Assembly (NCBI GenBank): GCA_013373425.1 | Contig: JABXHW010000032.1 | Coordinates: 36,460 to 100,459, forward strand | Source of the DNA: Flavobacteriia bacterium | GTDB lineage: Bacteria; Bacteroidota; Bacteroidia; Flavobacteriales; Schleiferiaceae | Length of the DNA: 64,000 bases | Direction of reading: 5' to 3' | Shown here: one piece after another, positions 16,630 to 25,792 of the stretch | Layout: every line of letters starts with the position of its first letter | How positions within the stretch are numbered: the stretch's first letter is position 1 | Made by a program: the position numbers and the translations under genes | Notes under the pieces: model-generated | Seen by the model: only the letters and a program-made list of their open reading frames with translations | Database searches by the model: none | Told to the model about the DNA's origin: nothing

Positions 16630-16919
16630 TTTTGTTGATGATTGATGTATTTCGTGATGGCCGCTACGTATTCTTCAAAGGCCTTTCTTCCTTTTGAGGT
16701 AATCTGACAAGTTGTAAGTGGATAGTTGTTCTTGAATCCCTTTTCCACTTTCACATAGCCAGCGTCTTTTAGTTTGTTGATTTGAACACTAAGATTGCCC
16801 CGAGTAGCTCCCGTATTCTCCAAAAGCCAGTTGAACTCGGCATCGTCTACGCCAGCTAGAAGCGTTACAATCTGCAAGCGCAACTGAGTTTGTAATAATG
16901 GGTCGAGATTAGGCAGCAT
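16626..16919 (-). CDS. winged-helix transcriptional regulator (HTH_34/MarR-like)
   Basis: A 97-residue DNA-binding protein. LDPLLQTQLRLQIVTLLAG starts the fold, TGATRGNLSVQINKLKDAGYVKVEKGF is the helix-turn-helix and wing, and ITSKGRKAFEEYVAAI the closing helix, as in the PF13601-type regulators of Bacteroidota and Archaea. The gene begins 11 bases inside the upstream membrane-protein gene; this pairing of HTH_34 and a multi-TM protein is common in the phylum. It may bind the palindrome at 17552-17566 and regulate its own operon (inference). Confidence 0.82.
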   Translation of the reverse strand: MLPNLDPLLQTQLRLQIVTLLAGVDDAEFNWLLENTGATRGNLSVQINKLKDAGYVKVEKGFKNNYPLTTCQITSKGRKAFEEYVAAITKYINHQQK

Positions 16920-17514
16920 TCTTAGTTGATTCGGAATTCTTAAGCGCGTATCCAGGTATCAGGTAGCTCACAACCAAACTGACCATCAATAGGATGAGCA
17001 TTGTTGGGAAGTTGAGCAATGTATCCGAGAAAATGAAAGCGGCAGCCGTGATGACCCAGCACAATGCTCCACCGATCATGAGCGGCTTGAACTTGAGGAT
17101 TCCTCCAGAAATAAAAGTTCCCATGCCGTATAATGCGATAATGAAAGCATATACTACTCCCCAGTTACTGGCAGTGAATCCATACATCAAAGTGACGAGC
17201 ATCATGGCTCCGAAAGCCAACCAAATCATCTTCATCGCTCTGTCGATAAAAGAGGTGTGTCCCCTAGTCGACTTATCCTTCATGCCATAAACGGCACTTG
17301 CGATTCCACCGGCAATGCCCATGATACCCCATACAATCGGGTGCCAATCCACCTGAATGTACTCCATGAGGATATACTCTGCAGCGGCTGCCATCAAGGC
17401 TAACCAACCCCACAATAAATAGTAATAAGAGCCTTCATTTAGATTTTGACGAGTTCGATTGACCATCTCTGTGATGACCTTCAAACTGTCTTCTGGGTTA
17501 AGTGATTTTTCCAT
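16909..17514 (-). CDS. multi-TM membrane protein next to an HTH_34 regulator
   Basis: A 201-residue protein with a soluble N-terminus (about 1-30) and about six hydrophobic segments (YYLLWGWLALMAAAAEYILM, IVWGIMGIAGGIASAVYGM, MIWLAFGAMMLVTLMYGF, VVYAFIIALYGMGTFISGGI, MIGGALCWVITAAAFIF, MLILLMVSLVVSYLIPGY). No transporter signature is visible. It is first in an operon with the winged-helix regulator and a small barrel protein. Function unknown. Confidence 0.7.
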   Translation of the reverse strand: MEKSLNPEDSLKVITEMVNRTRQNLNEGSYYYLLWGWLALMAAAAEYILMEYIQVDWHPIVWGIMGIAGGIASAVYGMKDKSTRGHTSFIDRAMKMIWLAFGAMMLVTLMYGFTASNWGVVYAFIIALYGMGTFISGGILKFKPLMIGGALCWVITAAAFIFSDTLLNFPTMLILLMVSLVVSYLIPGYALKNSESTKNAA

Positions 17515-17536
17515 CGTTGTTAGTTTAAGTTCTCTG

Positions 17537-17544
17537 CAAATATA
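17537..17544 (-). promoter_or_regulatory. Bacteroidota -7 element for the HTH_34 operon
   Basis: Reads TATATTTG on the minus strand (full TAnnTTTG match), 23 bases before ATG 17514. Confidence 0.65.
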
Positions 17545-17551
17545 TAGACTA

Positions 17552-17566
17552 GTTTATGTTATAAAC
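17552..17566. promoter_or_regulatory. 15-bp palindrome at the -33 region, likely operator
   Basis: GTTTAT (17552-17557) and ATAAAC (17561-17566) are exact inverses around GTT. It sits just upstream of the -7 element at 17537-17544, where a bound regulator would block RNA polymerase. The operon's own winged-helix protein is the obvious candidate. Confidence 0.45.
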
Positions 17567-17624
17567 AAGTTTACGATAGAAAATTTCAACTGCTAATCAG
17601 GATGTTAGACCAAAAGTTCAGGAT

Positions 17625-19457
17625 TTACGAGGCTTCGCGCTCTTTGAATTGCATCTCGTAAAGGCGAGTGTAATAGCCATTTTGAGCTAAAAGTTCCTCA
17701 TGGCTTCCCTCCTCTACTACCAAGCCTTTGTCCATTACTAGGATCTTATCGGCATTCTGAATAGTAGCCAAACGGTGAGCAATCACAATACTGGTTCTCC
17801 CCTCCGTAATGAGGTCGGTTGCATTTTGAATCAACTGTTCTGTATGACTGTCGATGCTTGAGGTAGCCTCATCTAGGATTAAAATAGGCGGATTGGTAAC
17901 ATATGCTCTGAGGAACGACAAGAGTTGTCTTTGGCCAGCGCTGATCATCTGTCCTCTTTCCTTCACGTTGTAATCGTATTCACCCGGAAGTTGAGCAACG
18001 AAGTCATCTACTCCAATCTTCTCGGCTGCAGCTTTAATCTGGTCGAGTGGAATATCAGAACGGAGCGTGATGTTGTTGTAAATGCTATCACTAAAGAGGA
18101 AGACATCTTGAAGTACCAGTGCAAAATGCGAGCGTAAGTTGGCCAAAGTGAGATCGGTTATCTCCTCTCCATCAAGTGTAATACTGCCTTTCTGGAATGG
18201 ATAAAATCCCATCAACAGGCTAATAATGGTCGACTTTCCAGCTCCAGTAGCACCAACAATGGCAAGCGTTTCTCCCGGATTTACTGAGAAGCTTACTCCT
18301 CTAAGAACGGGCTCGTCCTCCACATAAGCGAAGTGAACATCTTTGAATTCGATCTTCCCTGATACATCGTGAATCTCTTTATCGCCTTCAGGCTCTACGG
18401 CATCCGTTCTATCGAGAAGCTTCAATACGCGCTCACTAGCTACCATACCCATCTGAAGTGTATTGAATCGGTCTGCCAACTGGCGCAGCGGACGGTACAA
18501 TGCATTGATGAACATGATGAATGCGAGGAGGGTACCGATTGTGATGGTGCTGCTCAAATCGCTTACATCCCACCCCATCCATAAGTAGAATTGGCGTTGT
18601 AATGTCCAGCTTTCTACCTTATTGATCGCTCCGTAGCCGCCATATCCCATGGCCAAACCAATACTAATGGCCGAAAGAATTTCGATAACGGGTAGAAAAA
18701 TCGAGAAGAACCAAATTGAGCGGATATTGGCTTTACGGTGACGATTGTTAATCACCTTGAACTTATCCATTTCCACTTTTTCACGGTTGAACATTTGAAC
18801 GATGTTCATCCCTGAGATATGCTCCTGAACAAAGGAATTCAACGCAGAAACCTCATTTCTGACATCTGCGAAGGTTTTCTTGATCGCTTTCTGGAACCAG
18901 CGAGTGGCGATATAAAGAATCGGAACTACCGATAGTGAAATCAGAACCAACTTCACATCGAAGAACCAGAACATCGCTGTAACAATGACGATAATCTTGA
19001 ATAGGTCGGAGAAGATTACAAGCACACCTTCAGCGAAGATGCTGGCTATAGTTTCGATATCACTTACGGCACGAGTGACCAGCTGTCCGATTGGGGTTTT
19101 GTCGAAAAAGCCCAGCTTAAAACGGGTAATCTTATCATAGAGCTGCATTCTGATATCTCGGATAATACTTTGTCCGAGATAGTTGGCCGCATATGTAAAT
19201 AAGAACTGGAAAAGGGTTTCTACGATCAGTACACCCATGATTATAGATGTGATCGTCAACAATCCAGCCTTGTCTCCATTGAGGATGTAGTTATCAATGG
19301 CTCTTTGAATGAGAATCGGACGAGCTGTAGATAGTCCACCTAAAAGGAGTGTAATTGCAAACGCGCCCCAGAAGATGCGTTTGTAAGGTCCCACATACGT
19401 GAGAATTCGTCGGAATAGCTTCAGGTCGAATGCTTTGCCGCTGACTTTTTCTGCCAT
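17625..19457 (-). CDS. ABC exporter, fused permease and ATPase (MsbA/LmrA-like)
   Basis: Homodimeric type IV ABC exporter (610 residues from ATG 19457). Six-helix transmembrane domain to about residue 330, including ATRWFQKAIKKTFADVRNEVSALNSFVQEHISGM, then the nucleotide-binding domain: Walker A GATGAGKST, Q-loop ALVLQDVFLFS, signature variant SAGQRQLLSFLRA, Walker B ILILDEATSSID, and H-loop IVIAHRL. The signature has SAGQ in place of LSGGQ, common in this subfamily. The substrate (lipid, drug or peptide) cannot be told. The start follows the truA stop by one base, so the two are cotranscribed. The longer frame to 19601 would overlap truA and is not favoured. Confidence 0.9.
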   Translation of the reverse strand: MAEKVSGKAFDLKLFRRILTYVGPYKRIFWGAFAITLLLGGLSTARPILIQRAIDNYILNGDKAGLLTITSIIMGVLIVETLFQFLFTYAANYLGQSIIRDIRMQLYDKITRFKLGFFDKTPIGQLVTRAVSDIETIASIFAEGVLVIFSDLFKIIVIVTAMFWFFDVKLVLISLSVVPILYIATRWFQKAIKKTFADVRNEVSALNSFVQEHISGMNIVQMFNREKVEMDKFKVINNRHRKANIRSIWFFSIFLPVIEILSAISIGLAMGYGGYGAINKVESWTLQRQFYLWMGWDVSDLSSTITIGTLLAFIMFINALYRPLRQLADRFNTLQMGMVASERVLKLLDRTDAVEPEGDKEIHDVSGKIEFKDVHFAYVEDEPVLRGVSFSVNPGETLAIVGATGAGKSTIISLLMGFYPFQKGSITLDGEEITDLTLANLRSHFALVLQDVFLFSDSIYNNITLRSDIPLDQIKAAAEKIGVDDFVAQLPGEYDYNVKERGQMISAGQRQLLSFLRAYVTNPPILILDEATSSIDSHTEQLIQNATDLITEGRTSIVIAHRLATIQNADKILVMDKGLVVEEGSHEELLAQNGYYTRLYEMQFKEREAS

Positions 19458-19458
19458 A

Positions 19459-20241
19459 TTATTTTTTCCATTCGATATCTGAGGGATAGGCCACTTCCGA
19501 GAGGTACAGACCTTCTCCAGGTGCGGATGATCCCGCCTTTTTGCGATCCTCAGATTCGATGATTTCTTTAAACTCTTCCACTGTAATCTTGCCTTCACCA
19601 ACAGCTATCAAGGTACCAACAATTGCGCGTACCATGTTTCTCAAAAAACGGTCGGCTTTGATATGGAAAACCCATTCATCTCCAACTTGTTCCCATCTCG
19701 CTTCACGAACGTCACACAGGGTAGTCTTCACATCGGCATCTGCCTTACAAAATGCCGCAAAATCCCTGTATTCCAATAACGTTGATGCAGCTTCGTTCAT
19801 GGCGTTTAAATCGAGTGGTCGCTCGAATGACCAGGCATACCCCACTGCAAATGGGTTCTTCACTCGTGAAAGTCGGTACACATATCCACGTTCAACGGCA
19901 TCAAATCTAGAGTGGGCTTCAGCACCCACTCGATAAATCCGCTTGATGGCTATATCAGTGTCTAGGAATCTGTTCAGCTTGTACGCGACGTCGCTTGGTG
20001 ATTCAATCTCCGTTGACAAATCAAAATGAGCTGTCATGTGTGAAGCGTGCACTCCAGCATCTGTTCTGCCCGCTCCTATCACATAAACTTCCTCTCTGAA
20101 GAACGTCGAAAGCCGCTCTATGAGCTCACCTTGCACGGTTCTCCCCTTTGGCTGTACCTGCCATCCGAGGAACCTTGTCCCGTCGTAAGAAAGGTCAATG
20201 AAGTAACGAAAAGGCTGATCTTTGTTTGTAGCTTCGGACAT
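19459..20241 (-). CDS. truA: tRNA pseudouridine(38-40) synthase
   Basis: Converts U38, U39 and U40 of the tRNA anticodon arm to pseudouridine. Seen: YFIDLSYDGTRFLGWQVQP near residue 12, then GAGRTDAGVHA near 58 with the catalytic Asp, RGYVYRL near 122, and RFLRNMVRAIVGTLIAVG near 208, all family landmarks. It is 260 residues, the normal length. ATG 20241 is preferred over frames extending to 20433, which cross the divergent gene. It heads the truA-ABC exporter operon. Confidence 0.92.
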   Translation of the reverse strand: MSEATNKDQPFRYFIDLSYDGTRFLGWQVQPKGRTVQGELIERLSTFFREEVYVIGAGRTDAGVHASHMTAHFDLSTEIESPSDVAYKLNRFLDTDIAIKRIYRVGAEAHSRFDAVERGYVYRLSRVKNPFAVGYAWSFERPLDLNAMNEAASTLLEYRDFAAFCKADADVKTTLCDVREARWEQVGDEWVFHIKADRFLRNMVRAIVGTLIAVGEGKITVEEFKEIIESEDRKKAGSSAPGEGLYLSEVAYPSDIEWKK

Positions 20242-20248
20242 TGTCGCA

Positions 20249-20256
20249 CAAAAGTA
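20249..20256 (-). promoter_or_regulatory. Bacteroidota -7 element for truA
   Basis: Reads TACTTTTG on the minus strand (full TAnnTTTG match) and ends 8 bases before the truA ATG, so the transcript would be nearly leaderless. Confidence 0.55.
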
Positions 20257-20269
20257 ATCAAAGCTCCAC

Positions 20270-20776
20270 TTGAAACGCATACTATTACTTTCAGATACAC
20301 ACGGCCACATGGACGACCGGATTCTCCACCACGCCAAATCGGTGGATGAGATTTGGCATGCAGGCGATATCGGCGATTTGAATGTAACAGATGATCTTGC
20401 GCGAATCACCACATTACGTGCGGTGTATGGCAATATTGATGGTCAGGAAGCCAGACGAGAATTTCCTCTACACAACGAGTTTGAAATCGAAGGACTAAAA
20501 GTGTGGATTACACATATCGGCGGATACCCGGGACGCTATTCCTTCGGCATCCCTGAACTGATGGAAAAGAAAAAGCCCGGCTTATTTATAACCGGGCATA
20601 GTCATATTCTAAAAGTGCAATTCGACAAGAAGTTCGGTCTGCTGCACATGAATCCAGGCGCTGCTGGTGTTCACGGATTCCACAAGATGAGAACCATGCT
20701 TAAGTTTGAAGTTGCCAATGGCAAGGTTGAAAACTTGAACGTGATTGAACTCGGACCGAGGGGATCAATTCGCTAG
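20270..20776 (+). CDS. calcineurin-like phosphodiesterase, YfcE/MJ0936 family
   Basis: Metal-dependent phosphoesterase (168 residues). Motifs in order: LLLSDTHGHMD (D-x-H), WHAGDIGD (GD), VYGNIDGQ (GN[HD] variant with Asp), ITHIGGYPG and ITGHSHILK (GHxH). It probably hydrolyses a small phosphodiester; the substrate is unknown. The only start that gives a complete N-terminus is TTG 20270 (then KRILLLSDTHG). It is divergent from truA and convergent with DUF4293, whose 3' end overlaps by 4 bases. Confidence 0.85.
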   Translation: MKRILLLSDTHGHMDDRILHHAKSVDEIWHAGDIGDLNVTDDLARITTLRAVYGNIDGQEARREFPLHNEFEIEGLKVWITHIGGYPGRYSFGIPELMEKKKPGLFITGHSHILKVQFDKKFGLLHMNPGAAGVHGFHKMRTMLKFEVANGKVENLNVIELGPRGSIR

Positions 20777-21177
20777 CGGAAGCGCTCTGAGGCGCGAACA
20801 AGCATTTCATCCTTCAAGATTCCCCTATTCGCAAGAACTAGGAAGACCACATTCACCAGTGGCATGAAAGAACCGTACAACAATCCAGCAAGTGCACTGT
20901 CGTTCAACTCGTAGTTCTTCCAAAGGAACAATCCGAAAAGAACAAAGCTGATAATGATGTTTAAGCGGTTCAATACTACTTGGGTCTGACGCTTCTTAAA
21001 GTTGAAGATGTTCGAAAGTGAGAGACCGGCAGAAACACCCGAAATCATCATAAACAAACCGAAATCCGAAATGGATATTGGGCCTTCAGTTCCTTCGAAG
21101 AGCGGAATGAGGAAAATCCCAAGTGTCATTGACAAACCTGCGAAGAGCAAGTAAAGGGATTGAATTCTCTGAATCAT
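20773..21177 (-). CDS. DUF4293 membrane protein
   Basis: A 134-residue protein with four membrane segments; MIQRIQSLYLLFAGLSM is the family's characteristic N-terminus, and ISFVLFGLFLWKNYEL and FMPLVNVVFLVLANRGI the third and fourth segments. Found beside rho in many Bacteroidota, as here (divergent, 218 bases between start codons). Function unknown; the neighbourhood gives no mechanism. Confidence 0.85.
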   Translation of the reverse strand: MIQRIQSLYLLFAGLSMTLGIFLIPLFEGTEGPISISDFGLFMMISGVSAGLSLSNIFNFKKRQTQVVLNRLNIIISFVLFGLFLWKNYELNDSALAGLLYGSFMPLVNVVFLVLANRGILKDEMLVRASERFR

Positions 21178-21395
21178 TTTTGTCTTTGTTTAAGGTCAAC
21201 AAAGGTGTCAAAAAAACTCTCAGAATGCCCATTTCACTTTGAAATTGTTGTATAATTGCAAGGTATCCGTTCATCGGGAACACTATTCCACACGAATATT
21301 TATTGGCCCAAGCTCTACTGAGTAATTCTATTCAACATCAGAGATTGGGAATCCACATACCCTATTTACATTTTATCGCTTTACGATTAGTGCTC

Positions 21396-23033
21396 ATGTA
21401 CACAAAAGCTGATTTAGCACAGAAGAAACTTCCAGAACTCAAGGAAATTGGCATCGCTTTAAACATCCCTAAAGCCCGCTACATGCGGAAGCCAGAACTC
21501 ATCGAAGCCATCGTCGGCGGAGGTTCACCCACTGCAGCTCCTTCTGAAAAGTCCGAAAAAGGAACGACCGACAACGCTCCATCTTCTACACCTTCATCGA
21601 ATGATCAAGGTAAAGAGCGTCAAGAGAATCAACGCCGAGAGCGACGACCAAGAAGACCGCAAGGTGAAGAAGGCTCGTCAGATCAGAATTCAGATTCTAA
21701 AGGAAATGATTCTTCTGCTCAGAATAACGATCGACGTAATGATCGCAACGATCGCGGAGAGCACAGAAACCAGAACAACCGCCAGAATCAGAATGATCGT
21801 CAGAATCAGAACGATCGCCGCAATCGCAATCAGAATCGCAACCAGAATAATCAGAACAACAACAACAACAATAACAACCGTCAGCAAGACCGCAAGCCAA
21901 AGCGCCCAGAGTTCGAGTTTGATGGCCTCATTGTTACAGAAGGTGTTCTAGAAATCATGCCAGATGGATATGGTTTCCTTCGTTCAAGTGATTACAACTA
22001 CTTGAATTCACCGGACGACGTTTATGTATCGCAAAGCCAAATCAAGCTCTTTGGTTTGAAGACTGGCGACACGGTTCGCGGGCAAGTTCGCCCACCAAAA
22101 GAGGGTGAAAAGTACTTCCCTCTTACTCAAATTGAAAAAATCAACGGTCGAGAGCCAGACTACGTGAGAGATCGCGTGGCATTTGAACACCTCACTCCCC
22201 TTTTTCCAAATGAGAAGTTCAATATCACTGACCGAAAAGGCACATTGAGCACGCGTGTAATCGACCTGTTCTCTCCTATCGGGAAAGGTCAGCGTGGACT
22301 CATCGTTTCTCAACCAAAGACGGGTAAAACTACTTTGTTGAAAGAAGTAGCAAATGCCATTGCTGCAAACCACCCTGAGGCTTACATGATTATCCTTCTC
22401 ATCGACGAACGTCCGGAGGAAGTTACAGACATGGCCCGCAGTGTAAATGCAGAAGTGGTTGCATCTACATTCGACGAACCAGCGGATCGTCACGTTCGAG
22501 TGGCAAACATCGTACTCGAGAAGGCAAAGAGAATGGTAGAATGTGGTCACGATGTGATTATTCTCCTCGATTCCATTACTCGTCTAGCACGTGCCTACAA
22601 CACCGTTTCACCGGCATCGGGTAAAGTACTATCAGGTGGTGTTGATGCGAACGCTTTACACAAGCCTAAGCGCTTCTTCGGTGCAGCACGTAATATCGAA
22701 GACGGGGGATCTCTAACGATTCTTGCAACCGCATTGATCGACACAGGTTCTAAGATGGATGAGGTGATCTTTGAAGAATTTAAGGGTACTGGTAACATGG
22801 AAATGCAACTCGATCGTCGTATTTCGAACCGCCGTATCTACCCTGCTATCGACCTCATGGCTTCGGGTACGCGTAAAGAAGATATGCTACTCAACCCAGA
22901 TGTATTGGGACGTATGTATATCCTCCGTCGCCACTTGGCAGACATGACACCGGTGGAAGCTATGGAGTTCATGCACGACCGTATGTCTAAGACGCAGAAC
23001 AACGAAGAATTCTTGATCAGTATGAACGGTTAA
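21396..23033 (+). CDS. rho: transcription termination factor Rho with disordered Asn/Arg-rich insert
   Basis: Hexameric RNA helicase that ends transcription. From ATG 21396 the protein is 545 residues: N-terminal helical domain ([22 protein letters not shown], 1-40), then an insert at about residues 41-172 made almost only of N, R, Q, D, S, G, E and P with a run of eight Asn, then the RNA-binding cold-shock domain ([21 protein letters not shown]) and the ATPase with Walker [11 protein letters not shown], Walker [14 protein letters not shown] and the Q/R-loop region. E. coli Rho is 419 residues, so the insert accounts for the extra length. The longer upstream frame from 21303 has no family support. 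DUF4293 lies divergently upstream. Confidence 0.95.
   Translation: MYTKADLAQKKLPELKEIGIALNIPKARYMRKPELIEAIVGGGSPTAAPSEKSEKGTTDNAPSSTPSSNDQGKERQENQRRERRPRRPQGEEGSSDQNSDSKGNDSSAQNNDRRNDRNDRGEHRNQNNRQNQNDRQNQNDRRNRNQNRNQNNQNNNNNNNNRQQDRKPKRPEFEFDGLIVTEGVLEIMPDGYGFLRSSDYNYLNSPDDVYVSQSQIKLFGLKTGDTVRGQVRPPKEGEKYFPLTQIEKINGREPDYVRDRVAFEHLTPLFPNEKFNITDRKGTLSTRVIDLFSPIGKGQRGLIVSQPKTGKTTLLKEVANAIAANHPEAYMIILLIDERPEEVTDMARSVNAEVVASTFDEPADRHVRVANIVLEKAKRMVECGHDVIILLDSITRLARAYNTVSPASGKVLSGGVDANALHKPKRFFGAARNIEDGGSLTILATALIDTGSKMDEVIFEEFKGTGNMEMQLDRRISNRRIYPAIDLMASGTRKEDMLLNPDVLGRMYILRRHLADMTPVEAMEFMHDRMSKTQNNEEFLISMNG
21516..21911 (+). repeat. low-complexity tract coding for the Rho insert
   Basis: Codes for about 130 residues dominated by Asn, Arg, Gln and Asp. 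CAGAATCAG/AATGATCG-type near-repeats occupy 21770-21850 and an AAC/AAT triplet run follows at 21851-21880. The triplet run could vary in length by slippage without breaking the frame. Confidence 0.8.
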
Positions 23034-23099
23034 TCACCGTTTTCTTTGAACTCAAGCGTCTTTCTATTGTTGACAAGACAAACAAAAATTCAAACGAAG

Positions 23100-23633
23100 A
23101 TGAAATCAAAATATCTCAAGTTAACTGCAGCAGTCATCGCTACTTCAATGTTGGTAGCATGTGGAGGTGGTGACAATGGAGATGCCAGCACGGGTGAATC
23201 TGACAACGCTGCTACTGAATCTACTACACCGGAAGAAACAGTAGCTCCAGAGGATTTGCCTGTAGCAGAATTCACCATTGAGGCGAATGATGCCATGCAA
23301 TACAATCTCGACAAAATGGAGGTGAAAGCCGGACAAACTGTACGTGTTACTCTAAAGAATGTTGGGAGTATGCCTGTAGAGCAAATGGGCCATAATTGGA
23401 CTTTGCTCAACTCAGGCGTAGATCCAAATACATACGGTGGAGCGGCCATTCAACACAAGGATGAAGGATTTCAGGTGCCAGGAACTGATGATGTTATCGT
23501 AAACACATCGATGCTCGGTCCTGGTCAAGAAGAAACCGTTGAATTCACAGCGCCAAGCACAGGAATCTATAAGTACATCTGTACATTCCCTGGACACTAC
23601 AGCGCAATGAAAGGAACGTTCTTGGTTCGCTAA
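23100..23633 (+). CDS. azurin-like cupredoxin lipoprotein
   Basis: Type 1 copper protein (177 residues from ATG 23100) for periplasmic electron transfer. Signal peptide MKSKYLKLTAAVIATSMLVAC with lipobox, a Gly/Ser/Thr/acidic linker to about residue 55, then the cupredoxin fold: EVKAGQTVRVTLKNVG, MGHNW (copper His), and YICTFPGHYSAMKG giving the Cys-His-Met ligands. An upstream frame start at 23046 would mask the signal peptide. It is a single gene after rho, followed by a strong terminator; a weak TATTGTTG promoter-like box lies near 23064. Confidence 0.9.
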   Translation: MKSKYLKLTAAVIATSMLVACGGGDNGDASTGESDNAATESTTPEETVAPEDLPVAEFTIEANDAMQYNLDKMEVKAGQTVRVTLKNVGSMPVEQMGHNWTLLNSGVDPNTYGGAAIQHKDEGFQVPGTDDVIVNTSMLGPGQEETVEFTAPSTGIYKYICTFPGHYSAMKGTFLVR

Positions 23634-23660
23634 GAAACACCTCAAGAAAATTACAAGGGA

Positions 23661-23687
23661 GCCCGGCGAATTCGTCGGGCTTTTTTT
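23661..23687 (+). terminator. rho-independent terminator after the cupredoxin gene
   Basis: GCCCGGCGAA and TTCGTCGGGC form a 10-bp stem (one G-T pair) directly followed by seven T. It overlaps the stop codon of the convergent MFS gene. Confidence 0.88.
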
Positions 23688-24864
23688 ATCTCCGCTTGGA
23701 TAGGAAGATGAGTACAGAAGCTCCGACTACGGCCATCGTCAATCCCCCAGAGATAAAAGGCACATGATAATTGATGCCATACAGAACTCCGCCCAATGGT
23801 GGACCAACCACTCTTCCAAGACTTGAAACACCCTGGTTGACACCGAGCATAGAACCTTGTTCATCTGCACTGACCATTTTCGATAAGAGGTTGCTCATGG
23901 TTGGCGAGAAGAACGCCATCCCTAGAGACATGCAGATAATGAAGAAGAATTCTACTGGAATGAAGAGCTCTTCCGGGACTAAACTCAATCCAGTGAGCCC
24001 CGTACCTACGAGAATAGATCCATAAAAGAGGAGCATCTTATCTGAAATCCTCTGTTGAAACCAACCGATGAGTCCGCCTTGAATAATGAACGCTACTAGC
24101 CCGATAAATGCGAACATATAGCCCACTTCAGCTTCGGAAAGAGAATAAACGTTTTTCCAAAGCAGAGCGGCCATGGCCTGCATCATGGCAAAAGCGACCA
24201 TAAATACGAATGTGATAATCATAAGTCCACCTATCGCACTCTGACGAAAGGCTTTTATCAGATCACCAAAAGGATTGACAAAGATGGTTCTTGCACCTTC
24301 AAAGAGTTTCTCCCTCGACTCTTTCAGATAGCGCATTGCTAGAAGCACGTTTGCAAAGGAGATCATCGCAGCGAAATAGCCCACCCATGGGAACCCCAGT
24401 GAATCGAAGATAATACCGCCGAGGAACGGTCCGATTACAAACCCAAGTCCGAATGCCGCACCGATATAAGCAAAGGCACGAGCCCTGTTCTCTGGCGCCA
24501 CCACATCACTGATGTACGCTTGAGCCACTCCAATATTAGAACCTCCAATTCCACCCAATGCGCGAGCAATCAACAAAAGTGCGATACTATCCGCTTGGCT
24601 AAAGACGAGGTAGCTAATACCAGTAACTATTGAAGTCGTTATAATCACTGGCTTTCGCCCTACTCGGTCACTGATTCTGCCCATCGTAGGGGCAAAGATG
24701 AATTGCATGAAAGAGAAGATTCCGACAACTACACCAATGAGCAATTCTGACAGTTCGAGCTCTGCTTCAGCGTAATACGGAAGAATAGGAATAATCAACC
24801 CAACACCAATCAGGTCGATGAAAACCGTGAGAATGATGATAAGTATGCCTCTATTCTTGAACAA
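23686..24864 (-). CDS. MFS transporter, TetA/Bcr-like drug:H+ antiporter family
   Basis: A 392-residue major facilitator protein with 12 predicted membrane segments. Motif A GRISDRVGRKPVI is in the loop between helices 2 and 3, followed by LLIARALGGIGGSNIGVAQAYISDV and motif C-like GAAFGLGFVIGPFLGGII, which points to the antiporter (drug export) group. The substrate is unknown. The start overlaps the end of the RNase Z gene by 14 bases, so it is cotranscribed with rnz. Confidence 0.87.
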   Translation of the reverse strand: MFKNRGILIIILTVFIDLIGVGLIIPILPYYAEAELELSELLIGVVVGIFSFMQFIFAPTMGRISDRVGRKPVIITTSIVTGISYLVFSQADSIALLLIARALGGIGGSNIGVAQAYISDVVAPENRARAFAYIGAAFGLGFVIGPFLGGIIFDSLGFPWVGYFAAMISFANVLLAMRYLKESREKLFEGARTIFVNPFGDLIKAFRQSAIGGLMIITFVFMVAFAMMQAMAALLWKNVYSLSEAEVGYMFAFIGLVAFIIQGGLIGWFQQRISDKMLLFYGSILVGTGLTGLSLVPEELFIPVEFFFIICMSLGMAFFSPTMSNLLSKMVSADEQGSMLGVNQGVSSLGRVVGPPLGGVLYGINYHVPFISGGLTMAVVGASVLIFLSKRR

Positions 24865-25792
24865 ATTCTATGGTATTGAGATCAACGGAAACTCGCATAT
24901 TGTCTCTTCCAGCTATCACGTTCTGAAAGTGATTCTGCGATTCCGCCAAATGTACATCAGGATTGGCGTAACGCGATGAATAATGTCCCAAAAGCAGAGT
25001 TCTAACTTCTGCCGCTCTTGCGATCTTGCCTGCATCCTCAGCCGTACTGTGTTTTGTCTGTTCGGCAAGGTCGCGTTCCGCTCTTGTAAAGGTGGCCTCG
25101 TGATAGAGTAAATCAACGTTCTTAATATCCTCAACTTTGGAAGGGTTGAACGCTGTGTCCGACCAGAATGCATAGGATAACGGCCGATCAGGTGGAAGTG
25201 TAAGAAGGTCATTGGCCACTCGTTCCCCATCCTCATTTTCCCAATCCATACCACGTTGAATTGCTTTGCGCTCAAGTGGAGGAACACCATGTGTGGTAAT
25301 AGCAGTCATATTCAGTCTGCGGTCTGAAACCTTCTCTACGAACTTAAATCCTGTAGTGGCAATTCCGTGAATCAATGGGATTGAATACACCAAGACCTTC
25401 TTAGTCTCTGCAATAAGTTCTGTTCTATTCGGATTGGTCGCGTGGAAAATCAGCTCATACTCCAATCGAGTCTTCGAGGCTTTCAATTGCGTTTCAATCA
25501 CTTTTTGCAATGACTCTGGGCCGTAGATATTCAAAGGCTTGGAGCGGCGTTGAAGGTGATAGGATGAAATCAACCCGATCAAACCAAAATAATGGTCGCC
25601 ATGCATGTGACTGATGAAGATGTGATTGATTCTAGACGTCTTCACTTTATGCCGACGAAGCTGTTGTTGAGCGCCCTCACAACAGTCTATCAAAAAAAGC
25701 TGCTCACGCATGGTGAGCAGCTGGGAGGTTGTGTATTGTTGGGATGTTGGAGTTGCTGAAGCCGCTCCTAGTATGAGTAAATCAAAGGCCAT
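24851..25792 (-). CDS. rnz: ribonuclease Z
   Basis: Zinc endonuclease that trims the 3' trailer of tRNA precursors. Metallo-beta-lactamase fold of 313 residues: LLILGAASATPTSQQ at the N-terminus, HIFISHMHGDHYFGLIGL near residue 57 (HxHxDH), SDTAFNP near 210, LLYHEATF near 227 and LLLGHYSSRYAN near 263 (later His ligands). It ends inside the MFS start and begins inside the 3' end of the T9SS gene, so the run from the T9SS gene to the MFS gene may be one operon. Confidence 0.93.
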   Translation of the reverse strand: MAFDLLILGAASATPTSQQYTTSQLLTMREQLFLIDCCEGAQQQLRRHKVKTSRINHIFISHMHGDHYFGLIGLISSYHLQRRSKPLNIYGPESLQKVIETQLKASKTRLEYELIFHATNPNRTELIAETKKVLVYSIPLIHGIATTGFKFVEKVSDRRLNMTAITTHGVPPLERKAIQRGMDWENEDGERVANDLLTLPPDRPLSYAFWSDTAFNPSKVEDIKNVDLLYHEATFTRAERDLAEQTKHSTAEDAGKIARAAEVRTLLLGHYSSRYANPDVHLAESQNHFQNVIAGRDNMRVSVDLNTIEFVQE

